Source: Pirellula sp.
GTDB taxonomy: Bacteria > Planctomycetota > Planctomycetia > Pirellulales > PNKZ01
Assembly: GCA_013822735.1 (NCBI GenBank)
Contig: PNKZ01000033.1
Coordinates: 1 to 45,467 of the forward strand
Length of the DNA: 45,467 nt
Direction: 5' to 3'
The position numbers and the translations under genes were made by a program. The notes beneath the pieces were generated by a model. That model searched no databases. It was given only the letters and a program-made list of their open reading frames with translations, and was not told the origin of the DNA. Positions 17,529 through 25,691 of the stretch are shown here, one piece after another (position 1 is the stretch's first letter; each line of letters starts with the position of its first letter).

Positions 17529-18938
17529 CTAGAGCAATACCGCCGAGACCGGCTTGCCCCTGGAGATCGGAATCGGCCGGCCCTGCATGTCGTGCACCAC
17601 GGTTTCCGGCTCGTAGCCGAGGCAATGATAAATCGTGGCCAAGTAATCCGCCGGCGTTACGACGTCGCTCACCGGTTCGGCGCCCCGGGAATCGGATTGG
17701 CCGTGAACCATGCCGCCGCGCACGCCTCCGCCGGCCAGTGCGATCGAAAACACCCTGCCCCAATGGTCGCGGCCGGCCCGCGCGTTGAACTTGGGAGTAT
17801 GTCCGAACTCGGCAATCCAACAGACCAACGTCTCGTCGAGCAGGCCGCGCTCGTCGAGTTCTGTGATCAGGGTCGAGTAAACCTGATCCATCGTCGGCAT
17901 GAGCCAACCTTTGAGGCTTTCGCTGTGTTTGTCGTGAGTATCCCAGCCGCCGCCGTTGGGCCGATCCTTGTCTTGCGACGCCCAGTGCACTTGCACGTAC
18001 GACACGCCGGCTTCGATCATCCGCCGGGCCAACAGCACGCTCTGGCCGTACTTATGCCGGCCGTATTGTTCACGCACACGCTCCGGCTCGCGACCAAGCT
18101 CGAACACGTTGCGCGCCTGCCCGCCGGCGATCAGATCGACCGCTTGCCGCTTGTAATGCTCAAACTCCGCCACCGGCCCGAGCGCATCTATCGGAGCGCC
18201 GGCACGATGGAACCGTTCCAACAGGGTGCGACGTTCACCGAGCCGCTCGTTCGTCATCCCGTCGAGCAGTTCGCCGCCGGGCACCGTGAAGTTCGCCGCT
18301 TCCGGGTCGCACTCCATGAGCCAAGGATCGTGCTTGCGACCTAAGAAGCCCGCATCCGTGCCCGGCCAGGGATCTTGACCGTTATTGTTGGCCAAGCGGC
18401 GCGGCAACGCGATGGAAGAGGGTAGCCCGCCGTGCGGCGCGCGGAGCGCTTGCACAATGGCGCCGATCGCCGGTTGGTCGTTCGGCTTGCCGGGGCCGGA
18501 GTTCTCACGATTCAGCGGAATGTGCGGCACGCCCGTCAACATCTGATAGCCGCTTGTCGAGTGGGCGTTGTCGCCGGTGACCATCGAACGAATGACCGCG
18601 ATCTTGTCGGTGAGCAACGCCGTTTTCGGCATGAGCTCGCCGACGAACATCCCCGGCGTGCGCGTGGCGATCGTGCCGAAATCGCCACGGACTTCGCGCG
18701 GAGCATCCGGTTTCGGATCCCACGACTCGTGATGGGGCATGCCGCCGGTGTTGAACAACACGATGACCGATTTCGCCTTGCCGAACGAACCCCCTCGACG
18801 CATTTCCCTATCGGTCGAGGTCGCCGCGGCCTGCGCCTGCGAAGACCCGCCCACGAACGGCAGCGCGCTCAAGCCGAATCCTGTGCGTTGCAGCCAGGCG
18901 CGGCGCGTCAAAGTTGCGGCAATGTCGGAATGCGTCAT
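17529..18938 (-). CDS. Tat-exported DUF1501 protein (alkaline-phosphatase-like fold)
   Basis: 469 residues from the ATG at 18938. The frame continues 50 codons upstream, but that extension is non-family sequence, and the chosen start places the Tat signal (TLTRRAWLQRTGFGLSALPF) at the N-terminus. The mature protein shows the DUF1501 order: FNTGGMPHHESWDPKPDAP, then GGWDTHDKH, then CWIAEFGHTP (usually EFGRTP; here Arg is replaced by His) and GRDHWG. DUF1501 proteins are related to sulfatases and alkaline phosphatases and are abundant in planctomycetes, usually beside DUF1549/DUF1553 cytochromes. Their reaction is unknown. It is divergent from the Gfo/Idh/MocA gene at 19179, with 240 bp between them. 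Confidence 0.88.
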   Translation of the reverse strand: MTHSDIAATLTRRAWLQRTGFGLSALPFVGGSSQAQAAATSTDREMRRGGSFGKAKSVIVLFNTGGMPHHESWDPKPDAPREVRGDFGTIATRTPGMFVGELMPKTALLTDKIAVIRSMVTGDNAHSTSGYQMLTGVPHIPLNRENSGPGKPNDQPAIGAIVQALRAPHGGLPSSIALPRRLANNNGQDPWPGTDAGFLGRKHDPWLMECDPEAANFTVPGGELLDGMTNERLGERRTLLERFHRAGAPIDALGPVAEFEHYKRQAVDLIAGGQARNVFELGREPERVREQYGRHKYGQSVLLARRMIEAGVSYVQVHWASQDKDRPNGGGWDTHDKHSESLKGWLMPTMDQVYSTLITELDERGLLDETLVCWIAEFGHTPKFNARAGRDHWGRVFSIALAGGGVRGGMVHGQSDSRGAEPVSDVVTPADYLATIYHCLGYEPETVVHDMQGRPIPISRGKPVSAVLL

Positions 18939-19178
18939 GGGCGGGAGCAACCTGGTTAGGCAGGGCGACGCGAGCGGCGGGACTGTCACTATAGAACGGG
19001 CAAAATCCGTCGGCAACATGAGTCGCCTGCGCACGATTCTATTTTGTCCGTGCGTGCCGCCTCGCCGGTGCAACGCGGTGGGAAGCAAATGTCGTTGCCT
19101 GTCGCACGAGCCTGGACCATATTACACCCTTCCCGCCCGGCTCACCTCATCCGCAGTTTCCCGCCTGGAGATTTCGCC

Positions 19179-20522
19179 ATGTCGTTTCGGACCTCGCGTC
19201 GCACGTTCGTTCGCTCCTTGTTTACGGCCGGCGCCGTCGCGTCGTTTCCCGCCGTCAGTTGGTCCCGAGTCGCCGGAGCCAACGAACGACTGAACATCGC
19301 GAGCATCGGGCCCGGCGGTAAAGGTTGGAGCGATCTTACCGGCGTGGCGGCGAGCCCGGCCGTCGAAGTGGCGATGCTCTGCGATATCGATTCCTCGGCC
19401 ATGCATCTCGGTCGCGCGGCGGAGAAGTATCCGCAAGCCAAGACGTTCAGCGATTGGCGCAAGGTGCTCGACGAAGGCAAACAGCTCGACGCCGTGATCG
19501 TGTCGACGCCTGACCACATGCACGCGCCAATCTCCCTGGCGGCCATGCAGCTCGGCAAACACGTCTTCTGCCAGAAGCCGCTGACGCATACGGTGCATGA
19601 AGCGCGACAAATGAAACTTGCCGCGAAGAAGTACGGCGTCGTCACGCAGATGGGAAACCAAATCCAATCGCACGAAGCGTATCGCACGGCGGTGGCGATC
19701 GTGCACGCCGGACTCATCGGCAAAGTGAAAGCGGTGCACTCCTGGCAAGGAGGCACCCCGCGTTGGCCGCGAGCTTTGGAACGGCCGGCGGGTACCGATC
19801 CGGTGCCGGCGACCGTCGAATGGGACTTGTGGCTCGGCGTCGCTCCCGAGCGGCCGTATGTCAAAGAAATGTATCACCCGTTCAACTGGCGCGGCTGGCA
19901 AGACTACGGCACCGGTCAGCTCGGCGACTTCGGCTGCCATATTCTCGACCCGGTGTTCAAGTCGTTGAAACTCACCGCCCCGACGAAGCTCACAGCCGAA
20001 GCGCCGCCGATCAACAACGAAAGCTGGACGAAGTCGGCGACGGTTCGCTATGAGTTCCCGCAAACCGAGTTCACGGCCGGACCGCTGCCGCTGGTCTGGT
20101 ACGACGGCGAAGGAGTCACCGCGCCGCGTGAACTGCTCGGCGACGTTCCCGTCTCGTTCAAACTGCCGAATGCCGGTTCGGTGCTCGTCGGTGAGAAGGG
20201 CTCGCTCGTCGTGCCGCACGTCGCCCTGCCGAAGCTCTTCCCCGAAGAAAAGTTCCCGGCCAAGGATGTGCCGAAGGTCGCCGGGGTCGATCATTACGTG
20301 CAGTTCGCCGACGCCTGCCGCGGCGTCGGTGCGACGACTTCGCACTTCGATTACGCCGGCGGTCTGACGGAAACCGTGATGCTCGGCACCATCGGCATTC
20401 GCATGCCCAAGGAAGAGCTCCTCTGGGACGCCGAGAAGCTGCAAATCACCAACAACTCCGCGGCCCAAGCGCTGGTGAGCAAGCCGTATCGCAAGAATTG
20501 GGAACCGCAGTGGGTTTCCTAG
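19179..20522 (+). CDS. Tat-exported Gfo/Idh/MocA family oxidoreductase
   Basis: 447 residues from the ATG at 19179, preceded by GGAG at a good distance; an in-frame ATG 45 codons upstream gives an N-terminus unlike the family. Tat signal: TSRRTFVRSLFTAGAVASF. The Rossmann region begins with LNIASIGPGGKG; STPDHMHA and the lysine motif FCQKPLTHTVHEA follow; GDFGCHILDP holds the conserved C-terminal-domain histidine. It probably oxidises a sugar or sugar acid in the periplasm with a tightly bound nicotinamide cofactor. The propeller-cytochrome gene begins 99 bp downstream on the same strand, so co-transcription is possible and the two may act on related substrates. Confidence 0.9.
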   Translation: MSFRTSRRTFVRSLFTAGAVASFPAVSWSRVAGANERLNIASIGPGGKGWSDLTGVAASPAVEVAMLCDIDSSAMHLGRAAEKYPQAKTFSDWRKVLDEGKQLDAVIVSTPDHMHAPISLAAMQLGKHVFCQKPLTHTVHEARQMKLAAKKYGVVTQMGNQIQSHEAYRTAVAIVHAGLIGKVKAVHSWQGGTPRWPRALERPAGTDPVPATVEWDLWLGVAPERPYVKEMYHPFNWRGWQDYGTGQLGDFGCHILDPVFKSLKLTAPTKLTAEAPPINNESWTKSATVRYEFPQTEFTAGPLPLVWYDGEGVTAPRELLGDVPVSFKLPNAGSVLVGEKGSLVVPHVALPKLFPEEKFPAKDVPKVAGVDHYVQFADACRGVGATTSHFDYAGGLTETVMLGTIGIRMPKEELLWDAEKLQITNNSAAQALVSKPYRKNWEPQWVS

Positions 20523-20621
20523 TAGCTCGTTGAATCTTGGTTCGGTTAACCTATTTGGCTTAGCCCGGCGTGTCCACGACCGGGATTTGCGATCTATTTA
20601 ACTGATTCATCGAGCCCCACC

Positions 20622-23528
20622 ATGCACCGCTTGCCGCTCTGGGCGATCGTCTGTGCTTTCGTTCCCGTTCTTGCGCATGCCGAAGACGCCCCGGCGAAGC
20701 GCGCGCCCTGGACGACGTCGCGCATCCACGGCTCGCCGGAGAAGCCTGAGCCGTATCAAGTCGTGCCGGCGTTCCCGAAGCTCCGCTTCAGCTTTCCCAC
20801 GAGCGTCGAAGAGGTTCCGGCCACCGATCGGCTGCTGATCACCGAACGCGACGGCAAAGTCTTTAGCTTTCCGCGCGACAAAGAGGTGACCGCTGCGGAT
20901 GTCGCGCTGGATCTCGCCGAGTTGTTGCCCAAGGATGCCAAGCCGCGCAAGGTGTCGTTGTGGGACGCTGAGTTCGATCCGGAGTTTGCGACGAATAGCG
21001 CGATCTACCTTTGCTACGTGCATCCCGGCGAAGGGGGACATACCCGCGTTTCGCGGTTCACCGTCGACCAAGCTGCGGATAAGGCCGCGCCGGTGCGCAT
21101 CGACCCGGCGAGCGAACTCGTCCTCATTACGTGGCCTTCGGGCGGCCACAACGGCGGCTGTCTGGAGTTCGGCGTCGACGACATGCTTTATATTTCCACG
21201 GGCGACGGTTCCGGCCCCAACCCGCCCGATGGACTGACCGTCGGGCAGACGGTCGACGACCTGCTCGGGGCGATCTTGCGCATCGATGTCCGTGCCGCGA
21301 CGCGCGAAAAGCCGTACACGGTGCCGAGCGATAATCCGTTCGTCACGGAACCGGCCGGCGCGAAGCCCGAGATTTGGGCCTACGGACTGCGCAACCCCTG
21401 GAAGTTCGGCGTTGATCCCAAGTCGGGCGATATCTTCGCGGCCGACAATGGCTGGGAGTCGTGGGAGATCGTGCATGAGATCGTCCGCGGCGGCAATTGC
21501 GGCTGGCCGATCATGGAAGGGCGCGCCGCGCTCCGCAGCGAAGTGAAGCCCGGCCCCACGCCGATCCGCCCTCCCGTAAAAGATCATCCGCACACGGAAG
21601 CCAACAGCGTGATCGGCGGCCCCGTCTATCGCGGCTCGCAACTCCCCGACCTCGCCGGCTCGTTCGTCTACGGCGACTACATCACCGGCACCATCTGGAG
21701 CGTCCGCAAAGAGCCCGACGGCACGACTTCGCATCGCACGCTCGTCGACACCGACCTAAGGATCGTCGCCTTCACCGCCGCCACAAACGGCGATCTCTAC
21801 GTGCTCGACTATGACCTGACGGGACAGATCTACCAACTCGAACCTTCCGGCCTCCCCGACACCAGCGCCACGTTCCCGCGGAAGCTGAGCGACACCGGGC
21901 TCTTCTCCGATCTGGCGACTATGCAGCCGGCGCCGGGCGTAGTGCCCTACTCCGTACGCGCCGAGCGCTGGCTCGACAACGCGAAAGCCGAGCGATACGT
22001 CGCGATCCCCGGCGACGCGAAGGTGCGCCTTTCAGAAAACATCTTGGAGGCGGCCGAGTATCCCGAAGGAACCGTGCTCGTAAAGCAGATCACAATGCCG
22101 GCGATCGGCAAACAGCCCGAGACGCGACTCGAAACGCAGCTGCTCCACTACGAGCGCGGTCGTTGGAATCCGTATTCGTATCTTTGGGATGACGCCGGGA
22201 AGGACGCGACGCTCGTAGGTGCCGGCGGAGCGACGCGATCAATCCGCGTTCGCGACTTGCTCAAATCCGGCGAACCGGACGCCGTCACCGACGGAACTTG
22301 GAACGTGAGCGCAGTGAATGAATGCAAACTCTGTCATAACGCCGGACCCAAGTTCGTGCTCGGCTTCGCACGCAATCAACTCGACGTTCCGGCCGATACG
22401 AGTTCCGCGGGCCAAGGCGGACAATTGGCGAGTCTGATCGCGCAAAACGTCATCGCGCCCGTCGCGTCCCTCGCCATGAATGATCCTTGGCGTTTGGTCA
22501 ACCCGCGCGACGAATCGCAGTCGCTCGACAATCGTGTTCGCTCGTACCTCCATGCCAATTGCGCCCACTGCCACCATCCCGGCGGCAACGCCATTGCGTC
22601 GTTCCATCTGCGGCGCGAGTTGCCGTTCGACCAGCTCAACACCAACAAAGGCTCCGGTATCGGCACGTTTGGCCTGACTGATCCCAAAATCATTACGCCG
22701 GGCGAGCCGTATCGCAGCTTGCTGCTTTATCGCATGTCGAAGCTTGGCTATGCCCGCATGCCGTACATCGGCTCGCGCGTAGTCGATAGCGAAGGCGTAA
22801 CGCTTGTAGCCGAATGGATTGCGTCGCTCGATATGAAAGTCGCTGTCTCGATGAACCGGCCAAGCGTTGACGACTCGATCGTTTCGCAGTTGGAAACCAC
22901 GAGAGGCGCCCTCGCCGCGGTCTATTTCTTACATCGGCGATTGGAGAAGCAGGAACAGCTAGATGCCGCTCTGGTGAAGGCCGGCGTTGCAGCACGGTCG
23001 GACATACGCGGACTCTTCGAAAATTTCATCCCCGAAGCTGAGCGACGGAAGACGCTCGGCCCGAATGTCGACCCTGCCGCGATTCTCGCCCTGCGCGGCG
23101 ACTACGAGCGCGGCAAGTTGATCTTCTTTAGCGATGGTGCACGCTGCCGCAATTGCCACGAGCTCGACGATCCGGAGAAATCGTTCGGGCCCACGCTCGC
23201 GGAAGTGAACAAAAAACATCCGAAGCTCGGCGATCTGTTGCAACATGCCTTGCAACCGTCGCTCAAGATCGACGACCCGTACGCCGCCTACACGGTGACG
23301 ACCGCCGATGGCCGGACGCTTGTCGGGCTCATCACGGAGCAAACGCCGCAGGAAGTCGTCGTCCGCACGCCGGAGAAGAAGGTCGTACGACTGGCGCGCA
23401 AAGAGGTTGAAGAGTTGCAGAAGAGCGACAAGTCGCTCATGCCGGAACGAATCCTCAGCGACCTCACGGCCCAAGAAGCGGCCGACCTGTTCGAATACGT
23501 CCGCCGCCAAACGAAGAAAAAGTTGTAG
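20622..23528 (+). CDS. Glucose/sorbosone dehydrogenase-like propeller fused to c-type cytochrome domains
   Basis: 968 residues. Sec signal (LPLWAIVCAFVPVLAHA). Residues about 40-410 are a PQQ-type glucose/sorbosone dehydrogenase beta-propeller (WPSGGHNGGCLEFGVDDMLY, AYGLRNPWKFGVD, YGDYITGTIW). A middle region resembling the SO_2930/HNE_0200 family (SDTGLFSDL, then PGVVPYSVRAERW) carries two haem c motifs, CKLCH at 568-572 and CAHCH at 647-651. The C-terminus is a PVC-type haem domain with CRNCH at 842-846, a FGPTLAEV loop and the DGRTLVGLITEQ strand block. Such proteins oxidise sugars or alcohols in the periplasm and hand electrons to cytochromes within the same chain. Substrate unknown. A palindromic repeat starts at the last base of its stop codon. 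Confidence 0.9.
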   Translation: MHRLPLWAIVCAFVPVLAHAEDAPAKRAPWTTSRIHGSPEKPEPYQVVPAFPKLRFSFPTSVEEVPATDRLLITERDGKVFSFPRDKEVTAADVALDLAELLPKDAKPRKVSLWDAEFDPEFATNSAIYLCYVHPGEGGHTRVSRFTVDQAADKAAPVRIDPASELVLITWPSGGHNGGCLEFGVDDMLYISTGDGSGPNPPDGLTVGQTVDDLLGAILRIDVRAATREKPYTVPSDNPFVTEPAGAKPEIWAYGLRNPWKFGVDPKSGDIFAADNGWESWEIVHEIVRGGNCGWPIMEGRAALRSEVKPGPTPIRPPVKDHPHTEANSVIGGPVYRGSQLPDLAGSFVYGDYITGTIWSVRKEPDGTTSHRTLVDTDLRIVAFTAATNGDLYVLDYDLTGQIYQLEPSGLPDTSATFPRKLSDTGLFSDLATMQPAPGVVPYSVRAERWLDNAKAERYVAIPGDAKVRLSENILEAAEYPEGTVLVKQITMPAIGKQPETRLETQLLHYERGRWNPYSYLWDDAGKDATLVGAGGATRSIRVRDLLKSGEPDAVTDGTWNVSAVNECKLCHNAGPKFVLGFARNQLDVPADTSSAGQGGQLASLIAQNVIAPVASLAMNDPWRLVNPRDESQSLDNRVRSYLHANCAHCHHPGGNAIASFHLRRELPFDQLNTNKGSGIGTFGLTDPKIITPGEPYRSLLLYRMSKLGYARMPYIGSRVVDSEGVTLVAEWIASLDMKVAVSMNRPSVDDSIVSQLETTRGALAAVYFLHRRLEKQEQLDAALVKAGVAARSDIRGLFENFIPEAERRKTLGPNVDPAAILALRGDYERGKLIFFSDGARCRNCHELDDPEKSFGPTLAEVNKKHPKLGDLLQHALQPSLKIDDPYAAYTVTTADGRTLVGLITEQTPQEVVVRTPEKKVVRLARKEVEELQKSDKSLMPERILSDLTAQEAADLFEYVRRQTKKKL

Positions 23529-23544
23529 GCACACTCCGTGTGCC
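23528..23544. repeat. Short palindromic repeat, copy 2 (GGCACAC-N3-GTGTGCC)
   Basis: A 7-bp perfect stem with a 3-nt loop begins at the last base of the upstream stop codon. It is the inverted-orientation counterpart of the repeat at 18-34, with matching flanks. Its position right at a gene end suits a terminator or 3'-end processing role. Confidence 0.6.
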
Positions 23545-23584
23545 GTCGGTTGCGGAATCGAGAACGCTTTGAGCTATCCTTCGT

Positions 23585-23620
23585 CCGCGTGGGCCTCGCT
23601 GCACTCGACCCACCCTACGC
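23585..23620. repeat. GTGGGCC...CCCACCC repeat arm upstream of the acetyltransferase gene
   Basis: A 36-bp sequence beginning CCGCGTGGGCCTCGC and ending CACCCTACGC. The same sequence recurs inverted at 24131-24164 and directly at 24182-24217, so the acetyltransferase gene is bracketed by copies. The arm can form a hairpin on its own through GTGGG / CCCAC. Confidence 0.7.
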
Positions 23621-23651
23621 GCCCGGAATGACCTGCCATACGGGAGCCGCC

Positions 23652-24134
23652 GTGTTGCCGAAAAATCTCGATGTGAGAATTCGCGTTTTTCAACACGGCG
23701 ATCATCCGGCGATTGCCGAGATCTTCACGCGCGCCGTTCACGAAATTGCCTGCGAGGCCTATACGCCGGAGCAGTGCCGGGCTTGGTCCGATCGCGCTCC
23801 CAACCACGAACACTGGCGTCGCCGCTGCGAACTAAAGCGACCGTTCGTCGCCGTTGCCGATTCTCAAATGGCAGGCTTCTTGGAACTCGATCCCGACGGG
23901 CACATCGATTGTGCGTACATCCATCCCGATTTTCAGCGTCGCGGAATCATGACGAAGCTGGTCATGCACGCGGTAGAAACTTGTTTCGCCTGCAACGTCC
24001 CGCGGGTTTACGTGGAAGCGTCGTATTGTGCACGTCCGCTGTTTGAGAAAGCCGGGTTCATGCTCGTCAGCGAAAATATCGTGACGATCAAGGGAGTGGA
24101 ACTTACCAACTTCCGCATGGAACTGAAGAAGTAG
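23652..24134 (+). CDS. GNAT-family N-acetyltransferase
   Basis: About 160 residues from the GTG at 23652, preceded by GGGAG at 5 nt spacing. An in-frame ATG at 23628 and a frame opening at 23538 exist, but the longer forms would begin inside or next to the upstream repeat. GNAT pattern: N-terminal strand VRIRVFQHGDHPAIAEIF; AYTPEQCRAWSD as in ElaA/YafP-like members; motif A IDCAYIHPDFQRRGIMTKLV with the acetyl-CoA pyrophosphate loop QRRGIM; and YCARPLFEKAGF near the end. It transfers an acetyl group from acetyl-CoA to an unknown amine. The stop codon lies within an inverted-repeat arm. It stands apart functionally from the exported oxidoreductases around it. Confidence 0.85.
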   Translation: MLPKNLDVRIRVFQHGDHPAIAEIFTRAVHEIACEAYTPEQCRAWSDRAPNHEHWRRRCELKRPFVAVADSQMAGFLELDPDGHIDCAYIHPDFQRRGIMTKLVMHAVETCFACNVPRVYVEASYCARPLFEKAGFMLVSENIVTIKGVELTNFRMELKK

Positions 24135-24217
24135 GGTGGGTTGAACGCAGCGAGGCCCACGCGGAATCGACGTGACAAAGACCGCGTGGGCCTCGCGATG
24201 CTCGACCCACGCTACGG
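24131..24217. repeat. Inverted repeat between convergent acetyltransferase and flavoenzyme genes
   Basis: Arms at 24131-24164 and 24182-24217 are imperfect inverted copies with a 17-bp loop, and both match the arm at 23585-23620. The element spans the stop of the acetyltransferase (24132-24134) and ends next to the stop of the opposing oxidase (24219), so it is placed as a bidirectional terminator. Confidence 0.75.
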
Positions 24218-24218
24218 G

Positions 24219-25454
24219 CTACTGCGTCACCAGCGATGACGGAACCTCCCGCACGCTCGGGCAGCCGCAGGCGACGAGCGCGTTTTGCAGCTCGTCGCGT
24301 AGCAGTTCCAGTACGCGTTGTACGCCGGCCTCGCCGTCGGCGGCCAAGGCCCAGGCGTAGGGCCGTCCGATCAACACCGCGCGGGCTCCTAAGGCGAGCG
24401 CCTTGAGCACGTCGGTCCCACGGCGAATGCCGCCGTCGAGAAACACTTCCGCCCTGCCCCCGACGACATCGACGACGTCGGGCAGCATTTCGATGGTCGC
24501 CGGCACGGTGTCGAGCCTGCGACCGCCGTGGTTGGAGACGACGATGCCGTTGAGGCCCGCCTCGACCGCGCGGAGTGCGTCTTCCGGCCGCAAGATTCCC
24601 TTCATCACCAGCGGCAGCTTCGTAATGCCGCGCAGCCATTCGAAGAGCTCCCACGAAAACGTGAGGTCCCACGCTCCGGCGTTAAAGGCGACGAGTTCGG
24701 CGTCGCTCATCGTGTCGCGCACTTCTGGAAATCCGACGTCGCGCAGATGCTTGAGCAGGATTTCGCGCGGCAGCGAAAAACGGTTGCGCCGGTCGGCGTC
24801 TTTCCATTCGCCGAGATCGACCGTGACGACGATGGCCTTATAGCCGGCTTGTTCGGCCCGTTCGACGAGCCGTCGCGCCACGCCCCGATCTTTCGGCATG
24901 TAGAGCTGATACCATTTCGGGCCGGTCGCGGCGGCGGCGATTTCTTCAATGCTGTTGGCCGCGCTGCTGCTCACGCCGAACACGGTATCGAGCGCCGCCG
25001 CCGCCCGGGCTGCGGCGAGCGCCCCTTGCGGATGATACATCCGCTGCGCCGCGACCGGCGCGAGCAGGATCGGCAGCGCGATTTTGTGCCCGAGCACGGT
25101 CGTCGTGAGATCCGTCGCCGCAACGCCGGAGAGGATTGGCGGCAGCAATTTCAAACGTTGGAACGCGGCCGTGTTTTCGCGGAGCGTTACCTGATCGGCG
25201 GAACCGGTCTCGATGTATTCGAACGTCGGCCGGGGGAGCTTGGTCTGCGCGAGCGCGCGAAAATCGGCGACGCAAACCGGTTGTATGCTCGCGGCATCGA
25301 CAACCGGCGGCTTCGGCAAGCTCGGCTCCGGCTGCGCCGTTTGTTTTTGTGCGACGTCGTTCTCATCGGCCGCCGCGCCGGCCTGCTCCGAACCGATCAA
25401 CGCCGCGCCCGTGCCTGCGGCCAACGCCTGCGCAAACGTTCGGCGATTCATCAT
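24219..25454 (-). CDS. Exported FMN-dependent alpha-hydroxy-acid oxidase/dehydrogenase
   Basis: 411 residues. The N-terminus (NRRTFAQALAAGTGAALIG) is a Tat-like signal, which fits a protein folded around FMN before export. A TIM-barrel member of the lactate/glycolate oxidase, L-lactate dehydrogenase and mandelate dehydrogenase family: TFEYIETGSADQ at the start of the domain, YQLYMPKDR, the active-site block VSNHGGRRLD with catalytic H309, and the FMN-phosphate loop DGGIRRGTDVLKALALGA followed by VLIGRPYAWAL. It oxidises a 2-hydroxy acid to the 2-keto acid; which acid is not evident. Most relatives are cytoplasmic or on the membrane's inner face, so an exported form is notable. It is divergent from the DUF1549/DUF1553 cytochrome protein, a possible electron-transfer neighbour. 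Confidence 0.88.
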   Translation of the reverse strand: MMNRRTFAQALAAGTGAALIGSEQAGAAADENDVAQKQTAQPEPSLPKPPVVDAASIQPVCVADFRALAQTKLPRPTFEYIETGSADQVTLRENTAAFQRLKLLPPILSGVAATDLTTTVLGHKIALPILLAPVAAQRMYHPQGALAAARAAAALDTVFGVSSSAANSIEEIAAAATGPKWYQLYMPKDRGVARRLVERAEQAGYKAIVVTVDLGEWKDADRRNRFSLPREILLKHLRDVGFPEVRDTMSDAELVAFNAGAWDLTFSWELFEWLRGITKLPLVMKGILRPEDALRAVEAGLNGIVVSNHGGRRLDTVPATIEMLPDVVDVVGGRAEVFLDGGIRRGTDVLKALALGARAVLIGRPYAWALAADGEAGVQRVLELLRDELQNALVACGCPSVREVPSSLVTQ

Positions 25455-25691
25455 GGCTGCAGACTCCGTAAGCGAACACCGGGTTCAGACCGCGACCCGA
25501 GCGATTGTAGGCGCAGATTGTGGCATAGCGCCGGGCCGCCGTCTAATTGCGGCGTGTTCTACATGATCGGCGTGTCGAAGTCGGGCGACATTCGCGTTGT
25601 GATGCCCCGCCGGCCGATTTATACTCGCAGTCGTCCGGATCGCCCGCCGCCTGCCGCCCGCCTCCACCCTCCTACTTCCCGCCGGTGTCGA

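Noticed and set aside
24528-25691. N-terminal extension of the DUF1549/DUF1553 frame (open for another 388 codons)
   Set aside because: It is antisense to the flavoenzyme gene, has Arg-rich shadow composition, and the signal peptide and cytochrome domain begin at 25692.
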